This document shows positions 8,308 to 15,591 of a DNA stretch of 40,361 nt, piece after piece. The translations under genes were made by a program, and so were the position numbers. Under the pieces are notes generated by a model that searched no databases, was not told the DNA's origin, and was given only the letters and a program-made list of their open reading frames with translations. The stretch covers positions 1-40,361 of the forward strand of contig JAFVCQ010000239.1 of the NCBI GenBank assembly GCA_017479085.1, written 5' to 3'. Position 1 is the stretch's first letter, and every line of letters starts with the position of its first letter. Source of the DNA: Lachnospiraceae bacterium. Lineage in GTDB: Bacteria; Bacillota; Clostridia; Lachnospirales; Lachnospiraceae.

Positions 8308-9276
8308 ATGAAAATCGCAGTCTATAATTACAGGGATTTTGATGAAGCTGTTTTTTTTGAAACATATGCAAAGGAATATCAGGTGGAGCTCATTCCCATT
8401 CGGGAAACACCATCCCCTGAGAATGTCCTGCTTGCAAAGGGTTGTGAGGGAGTCAGTGTGATTACCACCCCGATTACAGAGGAGCTGATCAAGGTCTGGA
8501 GTGAGGTCGGGGTGAAGCACATTTCCACCAGAACCATTGGGTATGACCATGTGGATCTGGCAGCAGCGCAGAGATATGGAATGGCGGTCAGCAATGTCAC
8601 CTATTCCACCGGCAGCGTAGCGGATTATACGGTCATGCTGATCCTGATGGTGCTGCGCCGGATGAAATCCATTCTCAAACGCGCAGAGGGAATGGATTAC
8701 TCTCTGGCAGGCAGCATTGGAAAAGAGATCGGGGATCTGACGATCGGAGTGGTGGGAACCGGTAAGATCGGAATGCATGTGATGCGCAATCTTTCCGGCT
8801 TTGGCTGTAAGCTGGTTGCCTGTGACCCGCATGAAAATGAAGATGCAAAGCGATATGGAACCTATTGTTCTTTGGAGGAGGTCTTTCGTGCGAGTGATGT
8901 CATCACCTTTCACACGCCGGCCAATGCCGGCAGTTATCATATGGTCAATGCGGATTCCATAGAGACCATGAAGGACGGTGTGATCCTGATCAACACCGCA
9001 AGAGGAAGTGTAATCGATACCCCTGTGCTCATTGATGCACTTGAGCGTGGCAAGGTCGCAGGAGCGGCATTGGATGTGGTCGAGAGGGAGCTTGGCCTTT
9101 ACTATGGGGATTACAAGTATCAGGTGCCTGGCCATCGTGAGATGTCCATTTTGAAAGACATGCCCAACGTACTCATGTTACCTCATATGGCTTTTTATAC
9201 GGAAAATGCAGTCTCGGACATGGTGGAGCATTCCATAGCACACATTGTAAACGGAGATGGAAATGTGGTTGGCTAG
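8308..9276 (+). CDS. D-lactate dehydrogenase-type D-2-hydroxyacid dehydrogenase
   Basis: Predicted to reduce pyruvate or a related 2-keto acid with NADH. The 322-residue protein has the NAD fold motif GVVGTGKIGMHV (about 147-158) with the adenosine-binding acid at D173. The catalytic residues are R232 (INTARGSVID), E261 (VVERELGLYYGD) and H293 (LPHMAFYTE). The late ELGLYYGD/MAFYTE combination places it in the D-LDH/VanH branch rather than among phosphoglycerate dehydrogenases. The start at 8308 follows AGGAGAAGGAAG; an upstream in-frame extension to 8245 lacks family similarity. No vanA/vanX-like neighbours occur, so a fermentative role is more likely than resistance. Its stop codon lies inside the left arm of the palindromic element at 9273. 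Confidence 0.88.
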   Translation: MKIAVYNYRDFDEAVFFETYAKEYQVELIPIRETPSPENVLLAKGCEGVSVITTPITEELIKVWSEVGVKHISTRTIGYDHVDLAAAQRYGMAVSNVTYSTGSVADYTVMLILMVLRRMKSILKRAEGMDYSLAGSIGKEIGDLTIGVVGTGKIGMHVMRNLSGFGCKLVACDPHENEDAKRYGTYCSLEEVFRASDVITFHTPANAGSYHMVNADSIETMKDGVILINTARGSVIDTPVLIDALERGKVAGAALDVVERELGLYYGDYKYQVPGHREMSILKDMPNVLMLPHMAFYTENAVSDMVEHSIAHIVNGDGNVVG

Positions 9277-9438
9277 TATAATCCGCATTAAATAAGCGTA
9301 TGTTTCACGCAGAATTCGGCTTAGGGAGTGCGTACCCCAAACCGGAGGCGTACCGGACGTACGGTGAGGATTTGGGGTATGTGCTCCTTAAGTCGAAAGC
9401 AAGCGAAACATATGCTTATTTAGTGCGGGTTATACTAG
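9273..9438. repeat. 166-bp long-stem palindromic element (MITE-like), overlapping the end of the dehydrogenase gene
   Basis: The terminal arms are 34 bases each (9273-9306 and 9405-9438) and complement each other with three mismatches, all G/A or C/T transitions compatible with G-U pairing in RNA. Both outer ends read CTAG. A second pair of arms lies inside: CTTAGGGAGTGCGTACCCC pairs with GGGGTATGTGCTCCTTAAG. Almost the whole element therefore folds as one hairpin. The left CTAG includes the stop codon TAG of the dehydrogenase. No transposase is encoded. The GTTTC/GAAACATAT segments resemble those in the 206-bp element, suggesting a related family. Confidence 0.85.
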
Positions 9439-9439
9439 T

Positions 9440-9556
9440 ATGCAGGACAGGCTGCTGGTTCCGGCCAACAATGGGGCAGGCGGACATGCATGCCCGGTTG
9501 ACGAAGATTGCGAAGGATGTCATATGGCAATCATTACCGGTATTATTTTCGTGTGA
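9440..9556 (+). CDS. Possible 38-residue cysteine-containing small ORF
   Basis: An ATG directly after the palindromic element opens a frame ending in CPVDEDCEGCHMAIITG and a short hydrophobic tail. Three cysteines in CPVDEDCEGC could bind metal. There is no convincing ribosome binding site and I recognise no family. It may be the decayed end of a larger gene or chance. It is listed because the composition looks protein-like and nothing else explains 9439-9573. Confidence 0.15.
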   Translation: MQDRLLVPANNGAGGHACPVDEDCEGCHMAIITGIIFV

Positions 9557-9573
9557 TCTGTGTTAAAGTTTAG

Positions 9574-9593
9574 TTGTAACAGAAATGTTACAA
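9574..9593. promoter_or_regulatory. Inverted repeat upstream of the CAP-domain gene (possible operator)
   Basis: TTGTAAC, a 6-base spacer, then GTTACAA form a perfect 7+7 hyphenated palindrome 24 bases before the start codon and about 10 bases before the AGGAGGT ribosome binding site. It is not followed by a T-run, so it is unlikely to be a terminator. Binding by a dimeric regulator at or near the promoter is a plausible role. Confidence 0.4.
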
Positions 9594-9617
9594 TTAAAAA
9601 ACAGGAGGTCATAAGTT

Positions 9618-10889
9618 ATGAAGAAACAGTCAGTTTTAGCAATGGCATTGGTGCTTGGACTTACCGGTGGTACATCCTTTTCGGCACAGGCAGCGGGAAC
9701 ATGCAGCCTGAGTGGGAATTTACAGTCGAAGAATTGTGGTGCAGCGAATGTACAGGTGACAGGTATAAATAGTTCGTTAAGCGGATTGTGCAGCCAAGTA
9801 CAAAATTGCAAAAATGGAGTATCGGTTGTTATTCCAAATGGTAGTCAGGTGAATGGAGGAAGTGATACAAGCTGTAGCGGCTCAGGCTGTCCGTCTGTAA
9901 CCGTACAAAGCAATGTAAAGGGAGCAAATGATACGAATAGTTCCTGCTCTGTCGTGAACGACATCGTAAAAAGTGTGACCGGTCAGAATGTTTCCAACAG
10001 TACATCCGGCAATTGCAATCAGGTAAAGAGTGGAAGCAGCCAGAATAGCTGTACCACGCCATCGTCAACCTGCAATCAGGTAAAGAGTGGAAGCAGCCAG
10101 AATAGCTGCACCACGCCATCGTCAACCTGCAATCAGGTAAAGAGCGGAAGCAGCCAGAATAGCTGTACATCCCCGTCTTCAACCTGTAATTCAGGAAATA
10201 ACGGCTGCAATACCACCTGTCCATCGAAGTCTTCCGACTCCAATGCGGTACAGAGTGGAACAGACAAAAATTGTCAGTATATTATCGTATCGCCAAACTG
10301 CGGAAAGACCCAGATCAGGACTGGCAGCAACTGTCCATCTGTCACAGTGCCGGATACCAGCACAACGGAATCCGGTAAAAAGGATACAAATGGAACAGAG
10401 CAGAATACGACAGAAGCAAATGTACCGGCAACTACGGAGACACCTGCTGCAGATCCATCTACGGACAGTGAGAAGCAGACAGACAACAGCCAGTCAGACA
10501 TTGACCGTGAGGCATTATCCTATGCAGAGCAGATTGTGAAGCTGGTAAATGAGGAGCGTGCAAAGGTTGGTCTGCATGCACTGCAGCTTGACACTGAGTT
10601 GACTTCGGCAGCACTGGTTCGCGCAGACGAGATTCAGATATCCTTTTCCCATACCAGACCGGATGGCAGATCCTTCAGCTCTGTTCTGACCGATAACGGA
10701 ATCCGCTTTACCGGTGCAGGGGAGAACATTGCATGGGGACAGACTTCGCCGGAACAGGTTATGCAGGCATGGATGAACAGTGAGGGTCACAGAGCCAATA
10801 TCCTGAATGCGAAATTTACCAAGATCGGTGTGAGTCATACGCAGGATGCATCCGGCAGACAGTACTGGTCACAGTTGTTTACGTATTAA
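9618..10889 (+). CDS. Secreted cysteine-rich repeat protein with C-terminal CAP (SCP/YkwD-like) domain
   Basis: A 423-residue exported protein. The signal peptide (MKKQSVLAMALVLGLTG...) has a likely AQA|AG cleavage after residue 25. The mature N-terminal region (about 26-240) is rich in Ser, Asn, Gly and cysteine. I count about 19 cysteines, all before the CAP domain, including three tandem 19-residue units CNQVKSGSSQNSC(T)... and two copies of CPSVTV. A Thr/Glu/Asp-rich linker follows. The CAP domain (about 297-423) has the family's motifs SHTRPDG, GENIAWG and NSEGHRANIL. The start is set by an ideal AGGAGGT. The free-living partner and ligand are unknown; a disulfide-rich surface or matrix role is an inference. 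Confidence 0.85.
   Translation: MKKQSVLAMALVLGLTGGTSFSAQAAGTCSLSGNLQSKNCGAANVQVTGINSSLSGLCSQVQNCKNGVSVVIPNGSQVNGGSDTSCSGSGCPSVTVQSNVKGANDTNSSCSVVNDIVKSVTGQNVSNSTSGNCNQVKSGSSQNSCTTPSSTCNQVKSGSSQNSCTTPSSTCNQVKSGSSQNSCTSPSSTCNSGNNGCNTTCPSKSSDSNAVQSGTDKNCQYIIVSPNCGKTQIRTGSNCPSVTVPDTSTTESGKKDTNGTEQNTTEANVPATTETPAADPSTDSEKQTDNSQSDIDREALSYAEQIVKLVNEERAKVGLHALQLDTELTSAALVRADEIQISFSHTRPDGRSFSSVLTDNGIRFTGAGENIAWGQTSPEQVMQAWMNSEGHRANILNAKFTKIGVSHTQDASGRQYWSQLFTY
10014..10184 (+). repeat. Three 57-bp tandem repeats inside the CAP-domain gene
   Basis: Exact-length units at 10014-10070, 10071-10127 and 10128-10184, each encoding 19 residues beginning CNQVKSGSSQNSC. Units 1 and 2 differ at one base in view (a silent TGT/TGC), while unit 3 has several further changes towards its end. 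Multiples of three keep the frame, so copy number can vary between strains without breaking the gene. Confidence 0.95.
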
Positions 10890-10941
10890 ACGACAATGTT
10901 GAATTTGAAAACACCCCGGTGGCTGTGGCAACAAGTCTGAG

Positions 10942-11074
10942 AGTGCCAATATCAGGATAGCCACAGTGGATGCAAGGGGCTAATGTAACCGGCATTGCCA
11001 AGGGAAAGACAACAATATATGAATCATGCAAGGGCGATTGGAAGTTTGAGATTCGAATCGCCCTTTTGTCATGA
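10942..11074 (+). pseudogene. Relic of a bacterial Ig-like (Big_2) domain
   Basis: Translation from 10942 gives SANIRIATVDARG and then a stop at 10981. Shifting the frame by one base at that point continues as NVTGIAKGKTTIYES and on to 11074. Joined, the two pieces match the typical end of a Big_2 domain (IATVDA-G-VTGIAKGKTTI). No start codon or upstream part of such a gene exists here, since the CAP gene ends at 10889. The segment is therefore a decayed fragment of a lost surface protein or of a former C-terminal part of this locus. Confidence 0.7.
11030..11068 (+). terminator. Rho-independent terminator-like hairpin after the CAP gene region
   Basis: AAGGGCGATT (11030-11039) pairs perfectly with AATCGCCCTT (11056-11065) across a 16-base loop and is followed by TTGT. 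The U-tract is short, so efficiency may be moderate. It lies within the Big_2 relic and is the first plausible transcription stop after the CAP gene. Confidence 0.5.
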
Positions 11075-11103
11075 TACCGGGGAGCTTTACCCTTTTTCGA
11101 TCC

Positions 11104-11132
11104 TTGAAAAAGACTATCTTTTTTGTTATGAT
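11104..11132 (+). promoter_or_regulatory. Promoter for the first AAA/PD-(D/E)XK gene
   Basis: TTGAAA (11104-11109), a 17-base spacer, TATGAT (11127-11132). It lies 96 bases before the gene's start codon at 11228, after the terminator-like hairpin, so this gene has its own transcription unit. Confidence 0.5.
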
Positions 11133-11227
11133 CTGTTGTATGAGATGGAATGTTAGTTGTGTATGTGGAATTGTATGAATCATGCATTGGAACAATGAAT
11201 TTCTATTTTGATGCCGGAGGTGATTGG

Positions 11228-12865
11228 ATGGGAACGTATTTGAATCCGGGCAGTCAGAGATTTTTGGAGGCTGTCAATTCTGAAATATATGTGGATAAGA
11301 CAGAGATGATCTTGTATCTCAATTCTGTGGTATGTACGCAGCAAAAGTATGTGAGTGTATCGAGACCGCGCCGGTTCGGGAAGACAATGGCGGCAAGTAT
11401 GCTGTGTGCGTATTATGGCGCAGGTGACAGCAGTGAGCTGTTCAAGGGGCTAAAGCTTGGCAGACACGACGGGTGGGAGAAATACCGTAATCGGTTTGAT
11501 GTGATCCGGATTGTGATGACGGAATTTTTCAAAAAGGGCATTGAGGTAAAGGATGCACTGACCAAAATGCAGAAGATAGTGGCAAGGGATATCAAAAAAC
11601 AATATCCGGATGTGGACTATTTTGATACGGAGGATCTGAGGCAGTCCATGTCAGATATCTATGCGGAAAATGGTAAACAGTTTGTCATCATAATCGATGA
11701 ATGGGATGCAGTGTTTCGGATACGAAAGGAGGATAAGGAAGGGCAGACACAGTATCTTGATTTCCTGCGCAACTGGCTGAAGGATCAGGATTATATCGCG
11801 CTTGCCTATATGACGGGGATTCTGCCAATCAAGAAGTACGGGGAACATTCTGCTCTTAACATGTTTGACGAATATTCCATTATCACACCGATGCAGCTCG
11901 CATCGTACCCAGGATTCACTGAGGATGAGGTGAGGCAGCTTTGTGAGGAATATAGTATGCGATATGAGGATGTTTCCAATTGGTATGATGGCTATGAAGT
12001 AAGCACCACGATACCGATAGCGATGCGGGAAAAATACCGCATGGGGGAGTATGCTGGAAAAACAATCTCTCTATACAGCCCTTTGTCTGTTGTCAAAGCG
12101 GTATCTACCGGCATCATCCAGAACTACTGGAACAAGACAGAAACATACGAAGCGCTTGCGGAATATATCAGAATGAATCTGGATGGATTAAAGGATGCGG
12201 TGGCACTTTTAATGGATGGTGGCAGATTGAAGATCAATATTGCAAAGTATCAGAATGATATGACGACCTTTCATGGCAGGGATGATGTGCTTTCCCTCTT
12301 GATTCATCTGGGATATTTGGGATATGATGCGGAGACAAGGGAAGTGTTTGTACCGAATAAGGAGATTCTGGATGAATTTAAGAACTCCACCGAATCAGAG
12401 GAATGGGTGGATACATTTCAGTCTTTTTAGAAGTCACAGAGATTGCTAAAGGCAACATGGGAGTGTGACGAAAGAAAGGTGGCAGAGCTGCTGGAGTATT
12501 TCCATGACACCGCAGAAAACAAGACCTACCACTCCGAAGCAGCACTTTCCTATGCGGTACAGATGGCATATTATGCGGCGCAGAAGTATTATACGACGAT
12601 ACAGGAATTGGATTCGGGCAAGGGTTATTGTGATTTGGTATATCTGCCGTCACCGGAGTATTGCGATAAGCCCGTATTATTGATTGAATTGAAATATGAA
12701 AGAGACGTGAGAACAGCCGCTGACCAGATCAGAAGCAGGAATTATCCACAGAAACTAGAGCATTATCAGGGGAATCTATTGCTTGTCAGCGTGAATTATG
12801 ATAAGAATGCATCAAATGTGAGTGAGAATTATAAGCATCATACCTGCAAGATTGAAAAAGCGTAA
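11228..12865 (+). pseudogene. AAA-ATPase-like / PD-(D/E)XK nuclease-like protein, copy 1, broken by an in-frame TAG
   Basis: The start at 11228 (MGTYLNPGSQRF) follows GGAGGTGATT. The first part (400 codons) contains the family's YVDKTEMILYLN segment, the Walker A RPRRFGKTMAASML and the Walker B FVIIIDEWDAVF. At 12428-12430 a TAG interrupts the frame. The same frame then continues without any shift from 12431 to 12865, through LLKATWECDERKVAELLE, the AYYAAQKYYTTI helix and the nuclease core GKGYCDLV...LLIELKYER (D and ExK residues). The protein would be about 545 residues if read through. The family (pfam AAA-ATPase_like plus PDDEXK_9) is strongly expanded in gut anaerobes and its role is unresolved. 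The stop separates ATPase from nuclease, so a truncated ATPase may still be made. Confidence 0.9.
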
Positions 12866-12907
12866 GAGATGATGGATATGGATGAACTCTTATACTCGCA
12901 AACGAAA

Positions 12908-13027
12908 CGACTATGCTAAGCTTGTCTGTCGCCCTTTGGGCTCTACTTCTTGGACTTTCAAAGTAAACGGTGGTGCACTAAGTTCATTCTGCGCCCTTTG
13001 GGATCGGATTCTTGGACCTTCAGAGTA
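12908..13027. repeat. Two units of the GCCCTTTGGGC-centred intergenic repeat
   Basis: Unit 1 reads through TCGCCCTTTGGGCTC and CTTCTTGGACTTTCAAAGTAA (12929-12966 core). Unit 2 follows at once with ACGGTGGTGCACTAAGTTC, GCGCCCTTTGGGATCGG and CTTGGACCTTCAGAGTAA. The same words recur at 24463-24590 and 30703-30777. Each core can form a small CCC/GGG hairpin, and units are bounded by TTTCARAGTAA. The remaining bases up to 13189 (about 160) hold only a GGTATAC...GTATACC inverted repeat and no recognisable gene. Confidence 0.8.
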
Positions 13028-13189
13028 ACTGCCGATTGTAATCTTTCACTGCGGTATATACAGTTAAACTAAATGGTTGTCTTGGTATACGTTCTCCTGA
13101 TTTGTCAAGGCTTAATGTATACCGGCTCATAGAGGAATAGTCGGCGATCAGTTTGTTCTGTGTGGCAAGTGTGCTTAACAGGAGGGGAA

Positions 13190-13567
13190 ATGATGTTAGA
13201 AGAAGATTATGTGATGCGGATCATTCATGAAATGGTTCGAACCTTGTTAAAGCTATTGTTCAATATGGATGAGAAAAGGGAAGATATCCGGATAGCGGAT
13301 ATGGAGACAGACCGGCAGTACAGACTGTTATGCAGACTGGTGGATAGCGGCAGGATGAATGAGGCAGAGAATCGGTTATTTGATGAGATAGACCCCTCCG
13401 ATATCAACGATCTGCAGATGGGGCTTTTGTTCTTTGATTATCTGAATGAGCTTTCCGATGAAGTGTTGGAAGAAGCGCAGTATACAAGAGAGGAGATTCG
13501 CTTAGGGATAGAAGCGCTGCTGAAGGAATACGGATATGATGGGTTAGGTGGAATGGTTTCAATGTGA
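13190..13567 (+). CDS. DUF6483 family protein
   Basis: A 125-residue, acidic, helical protein beginning MMLEEDYVMRIIHEMVR; the start at 13190 (or the adjacent ATG at 13193) follows an ideal AGGAGGGG. The opening EDYVMRIIHEMVRTLLKLLF helix and the later EAENRLFDEID...LQMGLLFFDYLNELSD pattern look like DUF6483, a small uncharacterised family of Clostridia with tetratricopeptide-like helices. It has no signal peptide or membrane segment. It is monocistronic: repeats lie before it and a strong terminator after it. Confidence 0.7.
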   Translation: MMLEEDYVMRIIHEMVRTLLKLLFNMDEKREDIRIADMETDRQYRLLCRLVDSGRMNEAENRLFDEIDPSDINDLQMGLLFFDYLNELSDEVLEEAQYTREEIRLGIEALLKEYGYDGLGGMVSM

Positions 13568-13626
13568 TGGTTTTCGTGTGCTGCGGGATGCTATTTGGAA
13601 AAGACATGATGATTGAAAGGGATATG

Positions 13627-13669
13627 ACTCCGGCTTTACACATTGTGATGTGTAAAGCCGGAGTTTTTC
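13627..13669 (+). terminator. Strong intrinsic terminator after the DUF6483 gene
   Basis: ACTCCGGCTTTACACA (13627-13642) pairs perfectly with TGTGTAAAGCCGGAGT (13649-13664) around a 6-base loop and runs into TTTTT. It isolates the DUF6483 gene from the ABC transporter operon. Confidence 0.9.
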
Positions 13670-13705
13670 ATGCTGTTGTTTAGCTGCAATGTCATCAATT
13701 TCTAC

Positions 13706-13749
13706 TTGACAATATGTATATAACTGTATATACTGTATATACTGTATAT
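13706..13749 (+). promoter_or_regulatory. Promoter with triple 9-bp repeat overlapping the -10 box (ABC operon)
   Basis: A near-consensus promoter: TTGACA (13706-13711), 17-base spacer, TATACT (13729-13734). Three perfect tandem copies of ACTGTATAT (13723-13749) cover the end of the spacer, the -10 box and the expected start site. Such an AT-rich iterated site placed on the -10 box is where a repressor would act. The YtrA-type GntR regulator encoded as the third gene of the operon is the obvious candidate for autoregulation. Confidence 0.75.
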
Positions 13750-13801
13750 GTTAAGAGCGAGATGCACAAAACCATAGTAAAAGATACGAGGGGGATATCA
13801 C

Positions 13802-14731
13802 ATGAGTGTGTTGATGCAATGCGACCATATTACCAAGCGGGTTGGCAATTTTATCCTGCAGGATGTTCACTTTGAATTGGAGCCGGGTTATATATTGGGT
13901 GTGATTGGCAGTAACGGTGCAGGGAAGACGACTCTGGCAAGGGTTCTGCTGGGAAGCTACAAGCTTTATGATCATGCCGGGGATTATACAATCCGGACGC
14001 GGGAGGCAGAGGGGATGGCAGCGAATAAAGGAGATGTGTTCATAGACGGATATTCTATGAAACGGAATACGGGACAGTATAAGGCAGAGCTTGCCGGTAT
14101 TCTGAATGAGAATCCCTTTGCCATGAAGCTGTCTGCTTACAAAAACGGGATTCTTTATGGCAGCTATTATGAGGCTTTTGACAGGGATGCATATCGGCAG
14201 CTTTTGGAGCAGTATGAAGTGCCGCTTACGCTTCCATTAGAAAAACTCTCTAAGGGAGAACAGATCCGGATGCAGCTTGCATTTGCCCTTTCCCATAGAG
14301 CAACGGTATATATCTTTGACGAACCGGCAGGCAATCTGGATGTGAGGTTCCGGGAGATGTTTTATGAGATCATGCGGGATCTTGTGAGGGAAGGGGATAA
14401 GAGTATCATCTATGTCACCCATCTGGTGGAAGAGCTGGAGACACTGGCGGATTATGTGCTATGGCTCGATCAGGGGAGGCAGAAGGGCTTTGGCACACTG
14501 GAGGGACTGTTAGAGGAGTACCGGCTTTATTCGGGACCGGAGGAATTGCTGGCAAAGGACAGGAGCTGTCAGGTGATCGGAGAAAGGCGGAATGCGGTAC
14601 ACATGGAGACGCTGGTCTGGAGCCGGGATGGAAGATTTTCAGAGGAGCTGCGGGCAAGGAGCAGAAGACCGGAGTTAAAGGAGATCATGTATTATGAGGA
14701 GGAGAGGAGACGCAGGGATATGCATGAGTGA
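13802..14731 (+). CDS. ABC transporter ATP-binding protein (first of operon)
   Basis: Energises export or uptake through the following membrane protein. It has 309 residues, longer than usual by a basic, arginine-rich C-terminal tail. Walker A is GSNGAGKTT (about 37-45), the signature is LSKGEQIRMQLAFALS, Walker B is VYIFDEPAGNLD and the switch histidine lies in VTHL. There is an insertion (about residues 58-80, around YTIRTREAEGMAANKG) between Walker A and the Q-loop. The usual Q-loop glutamine is not evident: the segment reads ILNENPFAM. GAGGGGG precedes the ATG. It belongs to the YtrB-like/ABC-2 type group found with GntR regulators. The substrate cannot be inferred, but related systems respond to wall-active peptides. 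Confidence 0.88.
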   Translation: MSVLMQCDHITKRVGNFILQDVHFELEPGYILGVIGSNGAGKTTLARVLLGSYKLYDHAGDYTIRTREAEGMAANKGDVFIDGYSMKRNTGQYKAELAGILNENPFAMKLSAYKNGILYGSYYEAFDRDAYRQLLEQYEVPLTLPLEKLSKGEQIRMQLAFALSHRATVYIFDEPAGNLDVRFREMFYEIMRDLVREGDKSIIYVTHLVEELETLADYVLWLDQGRQKGFGTLEGLLEEYRLYSGPEELLAKDRSCQVIGERRNAVHMETLVWSRDGRFSEELRARSRRPELKEIMYYEEERRRRDMHE

Positions 14732-14883
14732 TACAGACTGGTTTCAAGAAAGAGAAACAGTTCCATGGTAAGAGAGTCTGTATGGGTAAATGTGTAAGGC
14801 AGACCGGTGGAGTTGGAAACAGAAACCTGGCAGAGGATGCAGGAGAGGAATTTGTGATGGATGTGTTATGGAGGAGAAACGGG

Positions 14884-15591
14884 ATGGAAGTAAGAAAACA
14901 GGTATGGATAGAATTGAAATATACAAAGAAGCTCAGGCATTTGGCACTGGTCATCCCGCTTACTTTGTGTGCGACTCTTTTCCTAAGAGAATGGTTGCTT
15001 GTATATGCCATACTGGTCGGTTACATGGAATATCTGCTCCGTCGGAACCGTTCCGGGGAGGTACCGCAGATTCTTTCCTTTCTGCCGATGGAACAGAAGG
15101 AGAGGAGACGCTATGTCAGGCGGCGGAGTGACCTGATCAGTGGAGCCTTTGGCCTTTATCTGACGGTATGTCTGCTAAGCTGCTACATCCTGTATAAGGG
15201 CCGATCGGTCAACAGGGTGGGTACGGGCTGCATGCTGGTCATTGGCATTTCTTATTTTTTGAAGACAAGGGAACAACTTGTGGCAGAAGAAAATGCGGCA
15301 TACCGCAGATATGAGCGTTCCCTTTACCGGAAATTATGCTGTCCCCTGTGGTATCAGGAAATGAACAATATAGCGGTCATGCTGAGAACTGCTCTTTTGG
15401 TCATCAGTTATTATTGGTGCGACTTGTATCATGAGACGGGGGCAATACCGGTGCAATGGATTTGGGGACTGACAACCGGTCTGGCGGTGTTGTTTTTGTT
15501 TCATATTTTGATGATGCGGCATAGCATTGCTATTGTGGATATGGGAGACTATGGCGGAAAGCGGGATAAGGCGGTGGAACATGAATATTAA
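14884..15591 (+). CDS. ABC transporter membrane protein
   Basis: A 235-residue protein with about five to six hydrophobic helices: HLALVIPLTLCATLFL, WLLVYAILVGYMEYLL, GAFGLYLTVCLLSCYI, GTGCMLVIGISYF, TALLVISYYW and GLTTGLAVLFLFHILM. Basic loops separate them (MEQKERRRYVRRR). The start at 14884 (MEVRKQVWIELKYTKK) follows GGAGGAG at 9 bases; an in-frame ATG at 14857 behind AGGAGAGG is the alternative. The open frame back to 14728 looks like leader sequence. The gene overlaps the GntR gene by 11 bases. I recognise no named family; the position between ATPase genes supports the permease assignment. Confidence 0.75.
   Translation: MEVRKQVWIELKYTKKLRHLALVIPLTLCATLFLREWLLVYAILVGYMEYLLRRNRSGEVPQILSFLPMEQKERRRYVRRRSDLISGAFGLYLTVCLLSCYILYKGRSVNRVGTGCMLVIGISYFLKTREQLVAEENAAYRRYERSLYRKLCCPLWYQEMNNIAVMLRTALLVISYYWCDLYHETGAIPVQWIWGLTTGLAVLFLFHILMMRHSIAIVDMGDYGGKRDKAVEHEY

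Noticed and set aside
8308..9276. VanH of a vancomycin resistance cluster
   Set aside because: No D-Ala-D-Lac ligase, VanX-type peptidase or VanRS genes are adjacent. The two-component system at 26915 is 18 kb away.
10014..10184. Possible CRISPR array
   Set aside because: The units are contiguous without spacers, a multiple of three in length and in frame within a protein-coding gene.
12428..12430. Programmed amber readthrough or pyrrolysine insertion
   Set aside because: No Pyl genes or readthrough context are visible. A different stop (TAA) interrupts another family member at a different position, which fits ordinary decay better.
13053..13135. GGTATAC...GTATACC inverted repeat as another mobile palindrome
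   Set aside because: Only seven bases pair with certainty and no second copy with the same arms was seen in the window.
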